Shown here one piece after another: positions 23,712 through 31,243 of a stretch of 64,000 nt of DNA. The stretch lies in assembly GCF_000613245.1 (NCBI RefSeq), contig NZ_HG964937.1:1186642-1250641 (forward strand). Direction: 5' to 3'. Positions within the stretch are counted from its first letter, which is position 1. Each line of letters opens with the position of its first letter. The position numbers and the translations under genes are program-made. The notes under the pieces were generated by a model. The model ran no database searches, was not told where the DNA came from, and worked only from the letters and a program-made list of their open reading frames with translations. This DNA is from Mycobacterium asiaticum DSM 44297. Lineage in GTDB: Bacteria; Actinomycetota; Actinomycetes; Mycobacteriales; Mycobacteriaceae.

Positions 23712-24536
23712 GTGAGCATTGCCACCGCGCTTGTTGCTGCCCCGAACAAGGTCGGCAGCTCCCCGGGAGCCGGCCCGGGGCGTTGGGCGCGCCGCAAATG
23801 GGACATCCTGCGCTGGGCTTCGCCGTTGCTGTTGCTGGTGCTATGGCAGCTGGGGAGTGCTATCGGAGTTATCTCGGAAGCGGTGCTGCCGGCTCCGTCG
23901 CTGATCGCCGATGCGGGTCTGGAATTGATCCGCAACGGCCAACTCTCTGACGCTTTGCAGGTGTCGGGTTTGCGGGTTATCGAGGGGTTGGCGCTGGGCG
24001 GGATCGTGGGACTGGTCCTTGGTTCCGCGGTAGGGCTGTCGCGCTGGTTCGAGGTGACGGCCGACCCGCCAATGCAGATGGTCCGGGCGCTGCCGCATCT
24101 GGGCCTGATCCCGTTGTTCATCGTGTGGTTCGGGATCGGGGAGCTGCCGAAAGTGTTGCTGGTGGCCCTGGGAGTGACTTTCCCGCTGTATCTCAACACT
24201 TTCTCAGCCATCCGCCAGGTCGATCCCAAACTGTTCGAAACCGCTCATGTGCTGGGATTTTCGTTCTGGCAGCGGTTCACTCGGATCATCGTCCCAAGTG
24301 CCGCGCCGCAGGTTTTGGTCGGCTTCCGACAGTCGCTGGCCATCGCCTGGCTGACTTTGATCGTGGCCGAACAGATCAATGCCGACAAAGGGATCGGCTT
24401 CCTGATCAACAATGCGCGCGACTTTCTGCGCATCGACATCATCATTTTCGGCCTGACCGTATATGCGTTGCTGGGCATCGCGACCGACGCGCTCGTCCGC
24501 CTCGTCGAGCGTCGCGCGCTGGGCTACCGACAATGA
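23712..24536 (+). CDS. ssuC: Sulfonate/taurine-type ABC transporter permease
   Basis: The 274-residue membrane protein is of the BPD_transp_1 (SsuC/TauC) type, with about six TM helices and the cytoplasmic EAA-like loop TFSAIRQVDPKLFETAHVLGF. The N-terminal 40 residues are polar. It would form the channel for alkanesulfonate import. It lies 10 bp before the ATPase gene, followed by the binding lipoprotein and the monooxygenase, a complete ssu set. The GTG start is supported by the leaderless geometry just upstream. Confidence 0.86.
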   Translation: MSIATALVAAPNKVGSSPGAGPGRWARRKWDILRWASPLLLLVLWQLGSAIGVISEAVLPAPSLIADAGLELIRNGQLSDALQVSGLRVIEGLALGGIVGLVLGSAVGLSRWFEVTADPPMQMVRALPHLGLIPLFIVWFGIGELPKVLLVALGVTFPLYLNTFSAIRQVDPKLFETAHVLGFSFWQRFTRIIVPSAAPQVLVGFRQSLAIAWLTLIVAEQINADKGIGFLINNARDFLRIDIIIFGLTVYALLGIATDALVRLVERRALGYRQ

Positions 24537-24546
24537 AAGGCAAGAG

Positions 24547-25293
24547 GTGACCGTCACAGCAGAACCCGCCGCCGGTCAGGATTCCCGCGTGGCGATCGCG
24601 GGAGAACTCCGTAATCTCGACAAGTGGTACGGCGAACGCCATGTGCTGGTCGATGTCTCGCTGCAGGTGCGAACCGTGGAGATCGTCGCGCTGGTGGGTC
24701 GCAGCGGCTCGGGCAAGTCGACGGTGCTGCGGGTGCTGGCCGGCTTGTCCGATGACCACCGCGGCGAGCGCATCGTGGCCGGCGCGCCGGCCCTGGCGTT
24801 CCAGGAGCCGCGCCTGTTTCCGTGGCGTGACGTGCGCACCAACGTCGGGTACGGATTGACGCGCAGCGGGTTGCCGAAAGCTCAGATCCGTGCGCGCGCC
24901 GATCGGGCGCTGGCCGACGTAGGATTGGCCGACCGTGCCGGGGCCTGGCCGCTGACATTGTCCGGAGGTCAGGCACAACGGGTTTCGCTTGCCCGCGCGT
25001 TGGTCGCCGAGCCGCAGCTGCTGTTGCTCGACGAGCCGTTCGGGGCGCTCGACGCGCTGACCCGGTTGACAATGCGCGACCTGCTGCTGGATCTGTGGCG
25101 ACAGCACAGGTTTGGCGTGCTGCTGGTCACCCACGACGTCGACGAGGCGGTCGCGCTGGCCGACCGCGTGCTCGTCTGTGCGGACGGACGGATCGTGCAC
25201 GAGCTGGCGATCGACGAGCCACGCCGCTCGCCCGGCACTCAAACCGAACGGTATCGTGCCGAACTGCTCGATCGGCTAGGAGTACGGCGTTGA
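24547..25293 (+). CDS. ssuB: Sulfonate ABC transporter ATP-binding protein
   Basis: Started at GTG 24547, the 248-residue ATPase has Walker A GRSGSGKST at residues 51-59, a Q-loop in LAFQEPRLFPWRDV, signature LSGGQAQRVSLARAL, Walker B LLLLDEPFGALD and H-loop LLVTHDVDEA. The QEPRLFPW segment is characteristic of SsuB/TauB/NrtD importers. The open frame upstream overlaps ssuC in another frame and is not ATPase-like. Confidence 0.9.
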   Translation: MTVTAEPAAGQDSRVAIAGELRNLDKWYGERHVLVDVSLQVRTVEIVALVGRSGSGKSTVLRVLAGLSDDHRGERIVAGAPALAFQEPRLFPWRDVRTNVGYGLTRSGLPKAQIRARADRALADVGLADRAGAWPLTLSGGQAQRVSLARALVAEPQLLLLDEPFGALDALTRLTMRDLLLDLWRQHRFGVLLVTHDVDEAVALADRVLVCADGRIVHELAIDEPRRSPGTQTERYRAELLDRLGVRR

Positions 25294-25295
25294 CC

Positions 25296-26306
25296 ATGCG
25301 ACGAACTCTTCTTGCGCTGCTCGCGGTTGCGGCGCTGACGCTAACCGGGTGTGTCGCACGTGCCGGCACTTCGGGCCCACAGGCGGCGCCGGCCGCCGTC
25401 CCGCTGGCCCAGCTGGCTGATCTCACCTTGCAGGTCGGCGACCAGAAGGGCGGCACCGAGGCATTGCTGCGCGCGGCCGGGCAACTCGAGGGCGCGCCGT
25501 ACCGTGTCGCGTTCTCCACCTTCACTTCGGGCCCACCGCAGGTCGAGGCGGCCGCCGCAGGCAAGATCGACTTCGCGATCATGGGCAATACCCCGCCGAT
25601 CTTTGGCGCTGCCAGCAACGCCAAGATCAAAGTGGTCTCCGCGTATTCCGGCGGTGGACCGGGCAATCGCATTCTTGTACATGCTGATTCACCGATAACC
25701 TCGGTTTCTGACCTGCGCGGCAAGGCCGTTGCGGTCGGCAAGGGCAGTTCCTCACACGCCAACCTGCTGGCTCAGCTCGACAGGGTCGGCCTCAAACCGT
25801 CCGACATCAAGCTGGTGTTCTTGCAGCCGGCGGACGCGTTGTCGGCCTTCAAGCAGCATCAGGCCGACGCGTGGGCGATCTGGGACCCGTTCACCGCGCA
25901 GGCCGAGCGGCAGATCCCGGTGCGCAGCATCGCCGAAGCCACCGGCGTCACCAACGGTGATTATGTGGGCGTCGCATCGGATCAGGCGCTGTCGGACCCC
26001 AAACGCAACACCGCGCTGTCAGACCTGCTGATCCGATTCGCGCGAGCCGCTCAATGGGCGAAGGGACATCCGCAAGAGTGGGCTCAGTACTACGCCACCG
26101 CAGTCGGATTGGATCCGGAGACCGCCGCAGTGGCGGCGAACCGGAGCCTGCGGTTGCCCATCGAGCTCGGTGACGATGTGATCAATTCCGAACAGCGGCT
26201 CGCCGATCTGTTCGCGGCCTCACAGCAGATCCAATTGTCGCCCAGATTCGTCAATTGGGTGGACAGGCGCTTCAACGACGCGCTGCGCCCGCACCTGATC
26301 AGTTAA
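25296..26306 (+). CDS. ssuA: Sulfonate-binding lipoprotein of ABC transporter
   Basis: The 336-residue protein has a lipoprotein signal (LLALLAVAALTLTGC, lipid on the Cys near residue 19) and an NMT1/SsuA-type periplasmic-binding fold: VEAAAAGKIDFAIMGNTPPIF, DLRGKAVAVGKGSSSH and ADAWAIWDPFTAQAE. It captures aliphatic sulfonates outside the membrane. The ATG at 25296 follows the ssuB stop by two bases; TTG 25290 is an alternative. It is followed by ssuD after 14 bp. Confidence 0.88.
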   Translation: MRRTLLALLAVAALTLTGCVARAGTSGPQAAPAAVPLAQLADLTLQVGDQKGGTEALLRAAGQLEGAPYRVAFSTFTSGPPQVEAAAAGKIDFAIMGNTPPIFGAASNAKIKVVSAYSGGGPGNRILVHADSPITSVSDLRGKAVAVGKGSSSHANLLAQLDRVGLKPSDIKLVFLQPADALSAFKQHQADAWAIWDPFTAQAERQIPVRSIAEATGVTNGDYVGVASDQALSDPKRNTALSDLLIRFARAAQWAKGHPQEWAQYYATAVGLDPETAAVAANRSLRLPIELGDDVINSEQRLADLFAASQQIQLSPRFVNWVDRRFNDALRPHLIS

Positions 26307-26320
26307 TAAGGAGGGGAACC

Positions 26321-27412
26321 ATTCCGGCGAAATTCTTCTGGTTCCTCCCGACTACCGGTGACAGCCGGTCGATTGTCGGGGGATCCCACACGTCGTCGCA
26401 CCACGCGATCTCGGCGGGTCATCGCAAGCCCAGCCGACGGTACCTGGCCGAAATCGCCCGTGCCGCAGACCGGCTGGGCTTCGAAGGGGTCTTGACACCG
26501 ACCGGCACCTGGTGTGAGGACGCCTGGCTGACGGCAGCTGCGTTGCTGGCCGAGACCGAGCGGTTGAAATTCCTGGTGGCGTTCCGCCCCGGCTTGGTGC
26601 CGCCGACGCTCGCGGCGCAGCAGACCGCCACCCTGCAGCGGTTCTCCGAGGGCCGGGTTCTACTCAACGTCGTCAGTGGGGGAGACGACAGCGAGCAGCG
26701 CCGCTTCGGCGACTGGCTCAGCCACGACGAACGTTATGACCGGACCGGCGAATTTCTGCAGATTGTCAACTCGATCTGGCGGGAGGAATCCGTCGACTTC
26801 GACGGCAAGTACTACCGGCTTGAGGACGCCCGGGTGTCGGCGCCGCCGGATCCCTTGCCGCAAATCTACTTTGGTGGGAGTTCTCCGCCCGCATTGGACA
26901 TCGCTGCTGAATTCGTCGACGTCTATCTGACCTGGGGAGAACCGCCGCAGGTGGCAGCGGACAAGATCGCCAAGGTGCGGGGGCTCGCCGAAGCCCGGGG
27001 CCGCAACGTGCGGTTCGGGATCCGGCTGCACACCATCAGCCGTGCGACGTCGGAGGCGGCCTGGGCAGTGGCCGACGAACTCGTGAGCGAACTCACCGCC
27101 GAGCAGATCGCCAGCGCCACCCAAATGCATTCGCGCTCACAGTCCGAAGGTCAGCGCCGGATGACTGCGCTTCATGGCGGACGCCTCGACCAGTTGGAGA
27201 TCTACCCCAACCTTTGGGCGGGGGTGGGCCTAGTTCGTGGCGGAGCGGGCACCGCGTTGGTGGGTAGCCACGAAGAGGTCGCGAACCTGATCGTGGAGTA
27301 CCACTCGCTGGGCTTCGATGAGTTCATCCTGTCCGGTTATCCGCATCTGGAAGAGGCTTACTGGTTCGCCGAAGGCGTGCTGCCGCTGTTGCGGCAGAAG
27401 GGCGTCGCGTAG
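26321..27412 (+). CDS. ssuD: FMNH2-dependent alkanesulfonate monooxygenase, apparent ATT start
   Basis: This luciferase-like (LLM) flavin enzyme cleaves the C-S bond of alkanesulfonates to give sulfite and an aldehyde. SsuD motifs include FFWFLPTTGDSRS, ARAADRLGFEGVLTPTGTWCEDAW, LNVVSGGDDSEQRRFGDWL and the LSGYPHLEEAYWFAEGVLPLL end. No ATG, GTG or TTG fits the expected N-terminus. The frame is open back into ssuA, but a strong AAGGAGGGG (26308-26316) sits 4 nt before an ATT that begins I-P-A-K-F-F-W-F, exactly where SsuD proteins start. I therefore call a rare ATT start (363 residues). No flavin reductase gene (ssuE) is adjacent. Confidence 0.85.
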   Translation: MPAKFFWFLPTTGDSRSIVGGSHTSSHHAISAGHRKPSRRYLAEIARAADRLGFEGVLTPTGTWCEDAWLTAAALLAETERLKFLVAFRPGLVPPTLAAQQTATLQRFSEGRVLLNVVSGGDDSEQRRFGDWLSHDERYDRTGEFLQIVNSIWREESVDFDGKYYRLEDARVSAPPDPLPQIYFGGSSPPALDIAAEFVDVYLTWGEPPQVAADKIAKVRGLAEARGRNVRFGIRLHTISRATSEAAWAVADELVSELTAEQIASATQMHSRSQSEGQRRMTALHGGRLDQLEIYPNLWAGVGLVRGGAGTALVGSHEEVANLIVEYHSLGFDEFILSGYPHLEEAYWFAEGVLPLLRQKGVA

Positions 27413-27426
27413 AGGGTCCTGCGCTT

Positions 27427-27468
27427 GCATCGAGCGTGGGCCTCAGGTAGGAGATTTGCGCTCGATGC
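27427..27468. terminator. Inverted repeat between convergent ssuD and MpaB-like genes
   Basis: GCATCGAGCG (27427-27436) and CGCTCGATGC (27459-27468) are perfect 10-bp complements around a 22-nt loop in the only gap between two convergent units. It could terminate transcription from both sides. It has no U-tract, as is common in mycobacteria. Confidence 0.5.
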
Positions 27469-27521
27469 CGCCTTAAGCCCCACGTTCGACGGGCGCGCGG
27501 AGCGGCGAGCGCAGGCACCCG

Positions 27522-28409
27522 CTAGACCCGGCGCGGTACGGTGCCCAGCTCCCGCAACCAACCCTTGCGGGCCGCCTTGTGCCACTTGAGCGATGCGGGC
27601 ACCGTGCGCCAACCGCTCCTGATGGCGCTACGCACCGCCCAATAGCGGGTCTCATCGACCCGTGTCCAGCGAATCTCGAAGCGCTCCCGCACAACTGGGG
27701 GCAGACCACCGAAGATCACCAGGCGCATCGGCGGTGCCAGCGCCGTTCGGACCGGCAATGTCGGCAGCAACGCGTCCATGAGCGGACGCAGCAGGGGATG
27801 GCCCGGATAATCCGGTGACGCGCTCATGTCCGGGATCGCCGGCCTCTTGATGAATTCGATCAAATAGTCCGACGCGGCATTGGGCTGCAGCACTTCGGTG
27901 CAGTAGCGGTCGTACTGCCGGTTGAAGTCGGCTAACGTCGGCGGTAGAACCGACTCCGAAACTCCGTACCGCCGATACCATTCGCAGCCCTCGAGATAAA
28001 GCTGTTCGCGTTCGCGATTGGTCAGCCGATGGGTGTCCCAGTGTTCGGCGAGCCGATGCACCATCACCTGAAAGGTGGCGTGCGCCCACCAGTATGTCTC
28101 GGGGTTGAGGGCATGGTAGCGCTGCCCGTCGGGCAGCTCGCCCTTGATGTCACGGTGGAAGTCGCGGACCTTTATCCCGGTGTCGTCCGCGTCGGGCCCG
28201 TCGTAGATGGCGCCGAGAATGCCGGGCAGGGAACGGAATACGCGGTCCACCGGATCGTCGAAGAAGTTCGAGTGGTCGATCAACCCCTGGCCGATCGCGG
28301 GATGCATGGTCTGCATCAAGCCCGCCGTACCGCCTTCGAAAGCGATGCGCAGGTCGCCCGCCCAGCGCCACAGCAGCGACCGTGGACCCAAGTCGATACG
28401 GGTGCTCAC
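27522..28409 (-). CDS. MpaB/DUF2236-type oxygenase-family protein, second of tandem pair
   Basis: I set the start at GTG 28409, overlapping the stop of the first copy (GTGA), to give 295 residues; the frame upstream lies antiphase inside the neighbour and is unrelated. Family features are DLRIAFEGGTAGLMQTMHPAIGQG, HSNFFDDPVDRVFRSLPG, KVRDFHRDIKG, and NPETYWWAHATFQVMVHRLAE with the conserved His. The DUF2236 family includes MpaB and latex-clearing-protein relatives that bind heme through conserved His residues. Substrate unknown. It is coupled to the other copy and controlled, presumably, by the divergent TetR. Confidence 0.8.
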   Translation of the reverse strand: MSTRIDLGPRSLLWRWAGDLRIAFEGGTAGLMQTMHPAIGQGLIDHSNFFDDPVDRVFRSLPGILGAIYDGPDADDTGIKVRDFHRDIKGELPDGQRYHALNPETYWWAHATFQVMVHRLAEHWDTHRLTNREREQLYLEGCEWYRRYGVSESVLPPTLADFNRQYDRYCTEVLQPNAASDYLIEFIKRPAIPDMSASPDYPGHPLLRPLMDALLPTLPVRTALAPPMRLVIFGGLPPVVRERFEIRWTRVDETRYWAVRSAIRSGWRTVPASLKWHKAARKGWLRELGTVPRRV

Positions 28410-29632
28410 AGTGCCAGCTTGCCAACATCGTGGGATTGGTCGCCGAAATATCGGTTCAGCACGCGCTGCCGAGCGCGCTCGCCCCACCGCTGCACATAGG
28501 CCGTACCCCAGCGGGTTCGGGTAAGCAGTTGATAGCGAACGATATTGGCGGCCAGGACCGGCAACACCGCGACGGGAAGCGCGCGCGGCAGTTCCAAATC
28601 GCGCATGCCGTCCTTGCGCAGGAAGTAACGCAGCATGCTGAGCAGCCGGGCGCGGGCGACGGCACCACGAACGCGGGGCAGGTTCGGAAAATACAGTCCG
28701 CGCTGCGCGTCGACGATCGCATTGGCCAAGGGCGGGCCCGCGAGACTGACATCGGACTGAGTGAGCAGCAGGTGGTAATTGAGTCGGTGCTGCTGGCTTT
28801 CGGTGTCGCAAAGCCAGTCTTCATCCACCCCCATCAGCCAACCGACGTATTTCCACAGATGCATGATCGCCAGGGAATCTCGCCGGGTGACCCGCACCCC
28901 GAGCAGCCGTACGCCGAGCAGCAGCGCGCCGTTGAACAGCCCGAGCGTCGCCGCCTGATCCGACTGGTTGATCGGTAGGCCCCACTGCTCGATATCCCAT
29001 CGCCCGTTGGTCTCGAACCGCTGATTCACCAGCGCGTGCATCAGGCGCACGTGCACGGTGAGCTTGAAGCCCGGCTGATCGCGGCGCATGCCGTCCGGTT
29101 CTGAGATCGCTACGGCCCAGTGCTGGGTTTCGGCCAGTCGGCGCACGGTGGTGCGACCGGTGAGCCCGCCGGTCTCCACCAGCAGGTCCGTGGGCCCGCC
29201 GAACCGGTACCCGCCGATCAGGGCCAGCTGCAGCATGACGTCGGCGGCGTTGGTGCCAAAGCGCCGGTAGGCGGCCGCTCCCCGGTTGATCAGGTCGAAG
29301 TCCACCCAGTCCGGAGTGCGCTCGACGACGGCGAAGAACTCGCGCAGCGCCGCCGGACACTCGGGCACCGCGTCGACGCCGGAGTCCAGGGCAATGTTGA
29401 ACTGACCCATGGACACCTCGCCGGCCCGCATCGCCCGCACCAGCGCGGCACCCGCCTCGTCCCGTTGCATCAGGCGCTGGCCAATCCGCTCGAGGAGTTG
29501 ATTGTCGGGCCGCGAGGTGCGGGTCAGGACCTGCAGCGGGCGGCCCAACCGGCGGTTGCGCGCCTGGGCACCGAGAAAGCGGCGCGGATATCGGGCATCC
29601 GCCTTGAGCGGTACGTCCAGGTCTGCCACCAT
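28406..29632 (-). CDS. MpaB/DUF2236-type oxygenase-family protein, first of tandem pair
   Basis: The 408-residue protein is of the larger MpaB-like form with ADVMLQLALIGGYRFGGPTDLLVETGGLTG, GFKLTVHVRLMHALV with the conserved His, NQSDQAATLGLFNGALLLGVR and SLAIMHLWKYVGWLMGVDEDWL. Related proteins are heme-dependent oxygenases such as rubber oxygenase; activity here is an inference from fold. ATG 29632 has GGAG just upstream. It is 48 bp from the divergent TetR gene and 4-bp coupled to the second copy, so the pair probably acts on one substrate. Confidence 0.82.
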   Translation of the reverse strand: MVADLDVPLKADARYPRRFLGAQARNRRLGRPLQVLTRTSRPDNQLLERIGQRLMQRDEAGAALVRAMRAGEVSMGQFNIALDSGVDAVPECPAALREFFAVVERTPDWVDFDLINRGAAAYRRFGTNAADVMLQLALIGGYRFGGPTDLLVETGGLTGRTTVRRLAETQHWAVAISEPDGMRRDQPGFKLTVHVRLMHALVNQRFETNGRWDIEQWGLPINQSDQAATLGLFNGALLLGVRLLGVRVTRRDSLAIMHLWKYVGWLMGVDEDWLCDTESQQHRLNYHLLLTQSDVSLAGPPLANAIVDAQRGLYFPNLPRVRGAVARARLLSMLRYFLRKDGMRDLELPRALPVAVLPVLAANIVRYQLLTRTRWGTAYVQRWGERARQRVLNRYFGDQSHDVGKLAL

Positions 29633-29680
29633 GACTCCAATGCTGACACGAGCTTTTATTCACGTTCAATTCGCGTTCTG

Positions 29681-30307
29681 ATGGCCAGGGCCAATAAAGG
29701 CGCAGCCCGTCGCACACCAAGTCAGGAGCGGTCGCGGGCGCTGGTCGAACGCATCCTGGACGCGGCTCAGGAGGTGTTGATCGGCCACGGGTACGACGGC
29801 GCATCCACCAACCGCATCGCGGCCGCGGCCGGCGTCAGCCCGGGTTCGCTTTACCAGTACTTCCCGAACAAGGAGGCCATCGTCGCCGCGGTCATCGACC
29901 GCTACAGCGACGCGCTGGCCGCCCGGGTGGCGTCCACGCTCACGCGGTCGTTGGACCGGCCCGCGCCCGAACATGTCCGCAACTCGGTGGCCGCGCTGCT
30001 CGATGCGCTCGACGTGCATCCCGAATTCCTCCGAGCCGTGATCGAACAAACCCCGCGGCTGGGCGCCGGCAGCAAACTCGCCGCCTTCGAGCAGCGGATC
30101 GGCGAGCTGACCATGGCCTATCTGGTGATGAACCGCGACCAGGTGCGTTCCGACGTCCGGTTTGATACCGCGGCGTGGATGCTGGTGCGAATGGTCGAGC
30201 ACCTCGCCGTCCGCTACATCCTGGACCGACCCGACATCGACCGGGACGAATTCCTATACGAAATAACAATGTTGGCGTTGAACTATCTACGGATTCACGA
30301 CGTCTGA
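29681..30307 (+). CDS. TetR-family transcriptional regulator
   Basis: The 208-residue protein has an N-terminal helix-turn-helix domain (ILDAAQEVLIGHGYDGASTNRIAAAAGVSPGSLYQYFPNKEAIVAAVI) and a diverged ligand-binding domain with C-terminal WMLVRMVEHLAVRYI. I chose ATG 29681 because it starts the conserved MARANKGAARRTPSQERS; the longer open frame runs antisense to the oxygenase gene. It is divergent from the MpaB pair by 48 bp, so control of that pair and of itself is likely. Its 3' end overlaps the convergent SDR gene by 13 bp. Confidence 0.87.
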   Translation: MARANKGAARRTPSQERSRALVERILDAAQEVLIGHGYDGASTNRIAAAAGVSPGSLYQYFPNKEAIVAAVIDRYSDALAARVASTLTRSLDRPAPEHVRNSVAALLDALDVHPEFLRAVIEQTPRLGAGSKLAAFEQRIGELTMAYLVMNRDQVRSDVRFDTAAWMLVRMVEHLAVRYILDRPDIDRDEFLYEITMLALNYLRIHDV

Positions 30308-31125
30308 GTGCGACGTGCATAAGCCTCACGCTTGTCCCGCTGAAGGTCGCTGGTGAATATCCGCCCAGTACCTAAAGCACGCCCGAGTGCCTCGGCTGCG
30401 GCTTGGGGCATCAGGCGCTGTGCCCACACGGTAGCGCCGAGCGAACGGGGGATCGCCACGCGCGGTTGTGGTTTGGCGATCACCTTGACCACGGCCCGGG
30501 CGACGTCACTGGGCTCGGCATTCTTGAAGCCCCTAGCGTGCCCGACGCCAGCGACCATCTCGGTGTTCGTCAGCGTCGGCATGATCACAGTGAAATCCAC
30601 GCCGCTGCCGTGGTTCTCCATGCGCACCGCATCGGTGTATCCGAGCACGGCGTGCTTTGTGGCGCAATAGGTTGCGATGCCCTCGGTGGGTACCACGCTG
30701 CCCAGCGATCCGATATTGACGACGTGACCGCTGCGCCGGGGAAGCATCCGCTGTGCCGCTAGTTTTGTGCCGAGGATGACCCCGTGCACGTTGACGTCGA
30801 ACAAGCGCCGGGTGATGTTGTCGTCCTCGTCGACGGCGCTGCCCACCGCGATCAACCCGGCGTTGTTGACCAGGACGTCCAGCGGGCCCAGCTCGTTCTC
30901 CACGGCGTCGAGGAATTCGCTGAACGATCCGCGGTCGGTGACGTCCAGGCGGCGGGAGACGGCCAGTCCCAGCCGCTCACCCGACTGCTTGACGGTGGCC
31001 TCATCGATATCTCCGATGGCCACTTTGGCCCCCGCGGCGTGCAGCGCGGTGGCGATCGCCAGACCGATGCCGCGGGCGCCACCGGTCACGGCCACAACTT
31101 TTCCGGCGACGGATTGAGACGTCAT
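30295..31125 (-). CDS. Short-chain dehydrogenase/reductase
   Basis: The 276-residue classical SDR has the cofactor loop VVAVTGGARGIGLAIA, an Asp after strand 2 (VAIGDIDEATV) favouring NAD(H), NNAGL, the active Ser in VVNIGSLGS and YCATKHA as Tyr-xxx-Lys. Residues past 200 (KPQPRVAIPRSLGATVWAQRLMP) match a mycobacterial subgroup of unknown substrate. ATG 31125 is preceded by GGAG. It is convergent with the TetR gene and divergent from the molybdopterin oxidoreductase. Confidence 0.86.
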   Translation of the reverse strand: MTSQSVAGKVVAVTGGARGIGLAIATALHAAGAKVAIGDIDEATVKQSGERLGLAVSRRLDVTDRGSFSEFLDAVENELGPLDVLVNNAGLIAVGSAVDEDDNITRRLFDVNVHGVILGTKLAAQRMLPRRSGHVVNIGSLGSVVPTEGIATYCATKHAVLGYTDAVRMENHGSGVDFTVIMPTLTNTEMVAGVGHARGFKNAEPSDVARAVVKVIAKPQPRVAIPRSLGATVWAQRLMPQAAAEALGRALGTGRIFTSDLQRDKREAYARRTQTS

Positions 31126-31230
31126 CGCTCCACGGTATTACTTCGTGAGTCTCCGGTCGATGGGCACCGCCACGATTGCGCTGAACCGTATGGCCCCCAG
31201 AACATTTGCGGCGGCGGCGAGGAGCGCGAG

Positions 31231-31236
31231 TAGAGT
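31231..31236 (+). promoter_or_regulatory. Candidate -10 that fixes the start of the molybdopterin oxidoreductase
   Basis: TAGAGT (TANNNT) ends 7 nt before GTG 31244. This favours 31244 as a leaderless start over the upstream in-frame GTG 31145, which has no ribosome-binding site and lies only 20 bp from the divergent SDR start. Confidence 0.4.
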
Positions 31237-31243
31237 CAGTCCG

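Noticed and set aside
29120..29680. N-terminal extension of the first TetR gene
   Set aside because: It runs antisense to the MpaB-like gene and encodes no recognisable sequence; the HTH domain begins properly after ATG 29681.
31145..31243. Upstream GTG 31145 as the molybdoenzyme start
   Set aside because: No ribosome-binding site, only 20 bp from the divergent SDR start, and a better leaderless start exists at 31244; kept as an alternative.
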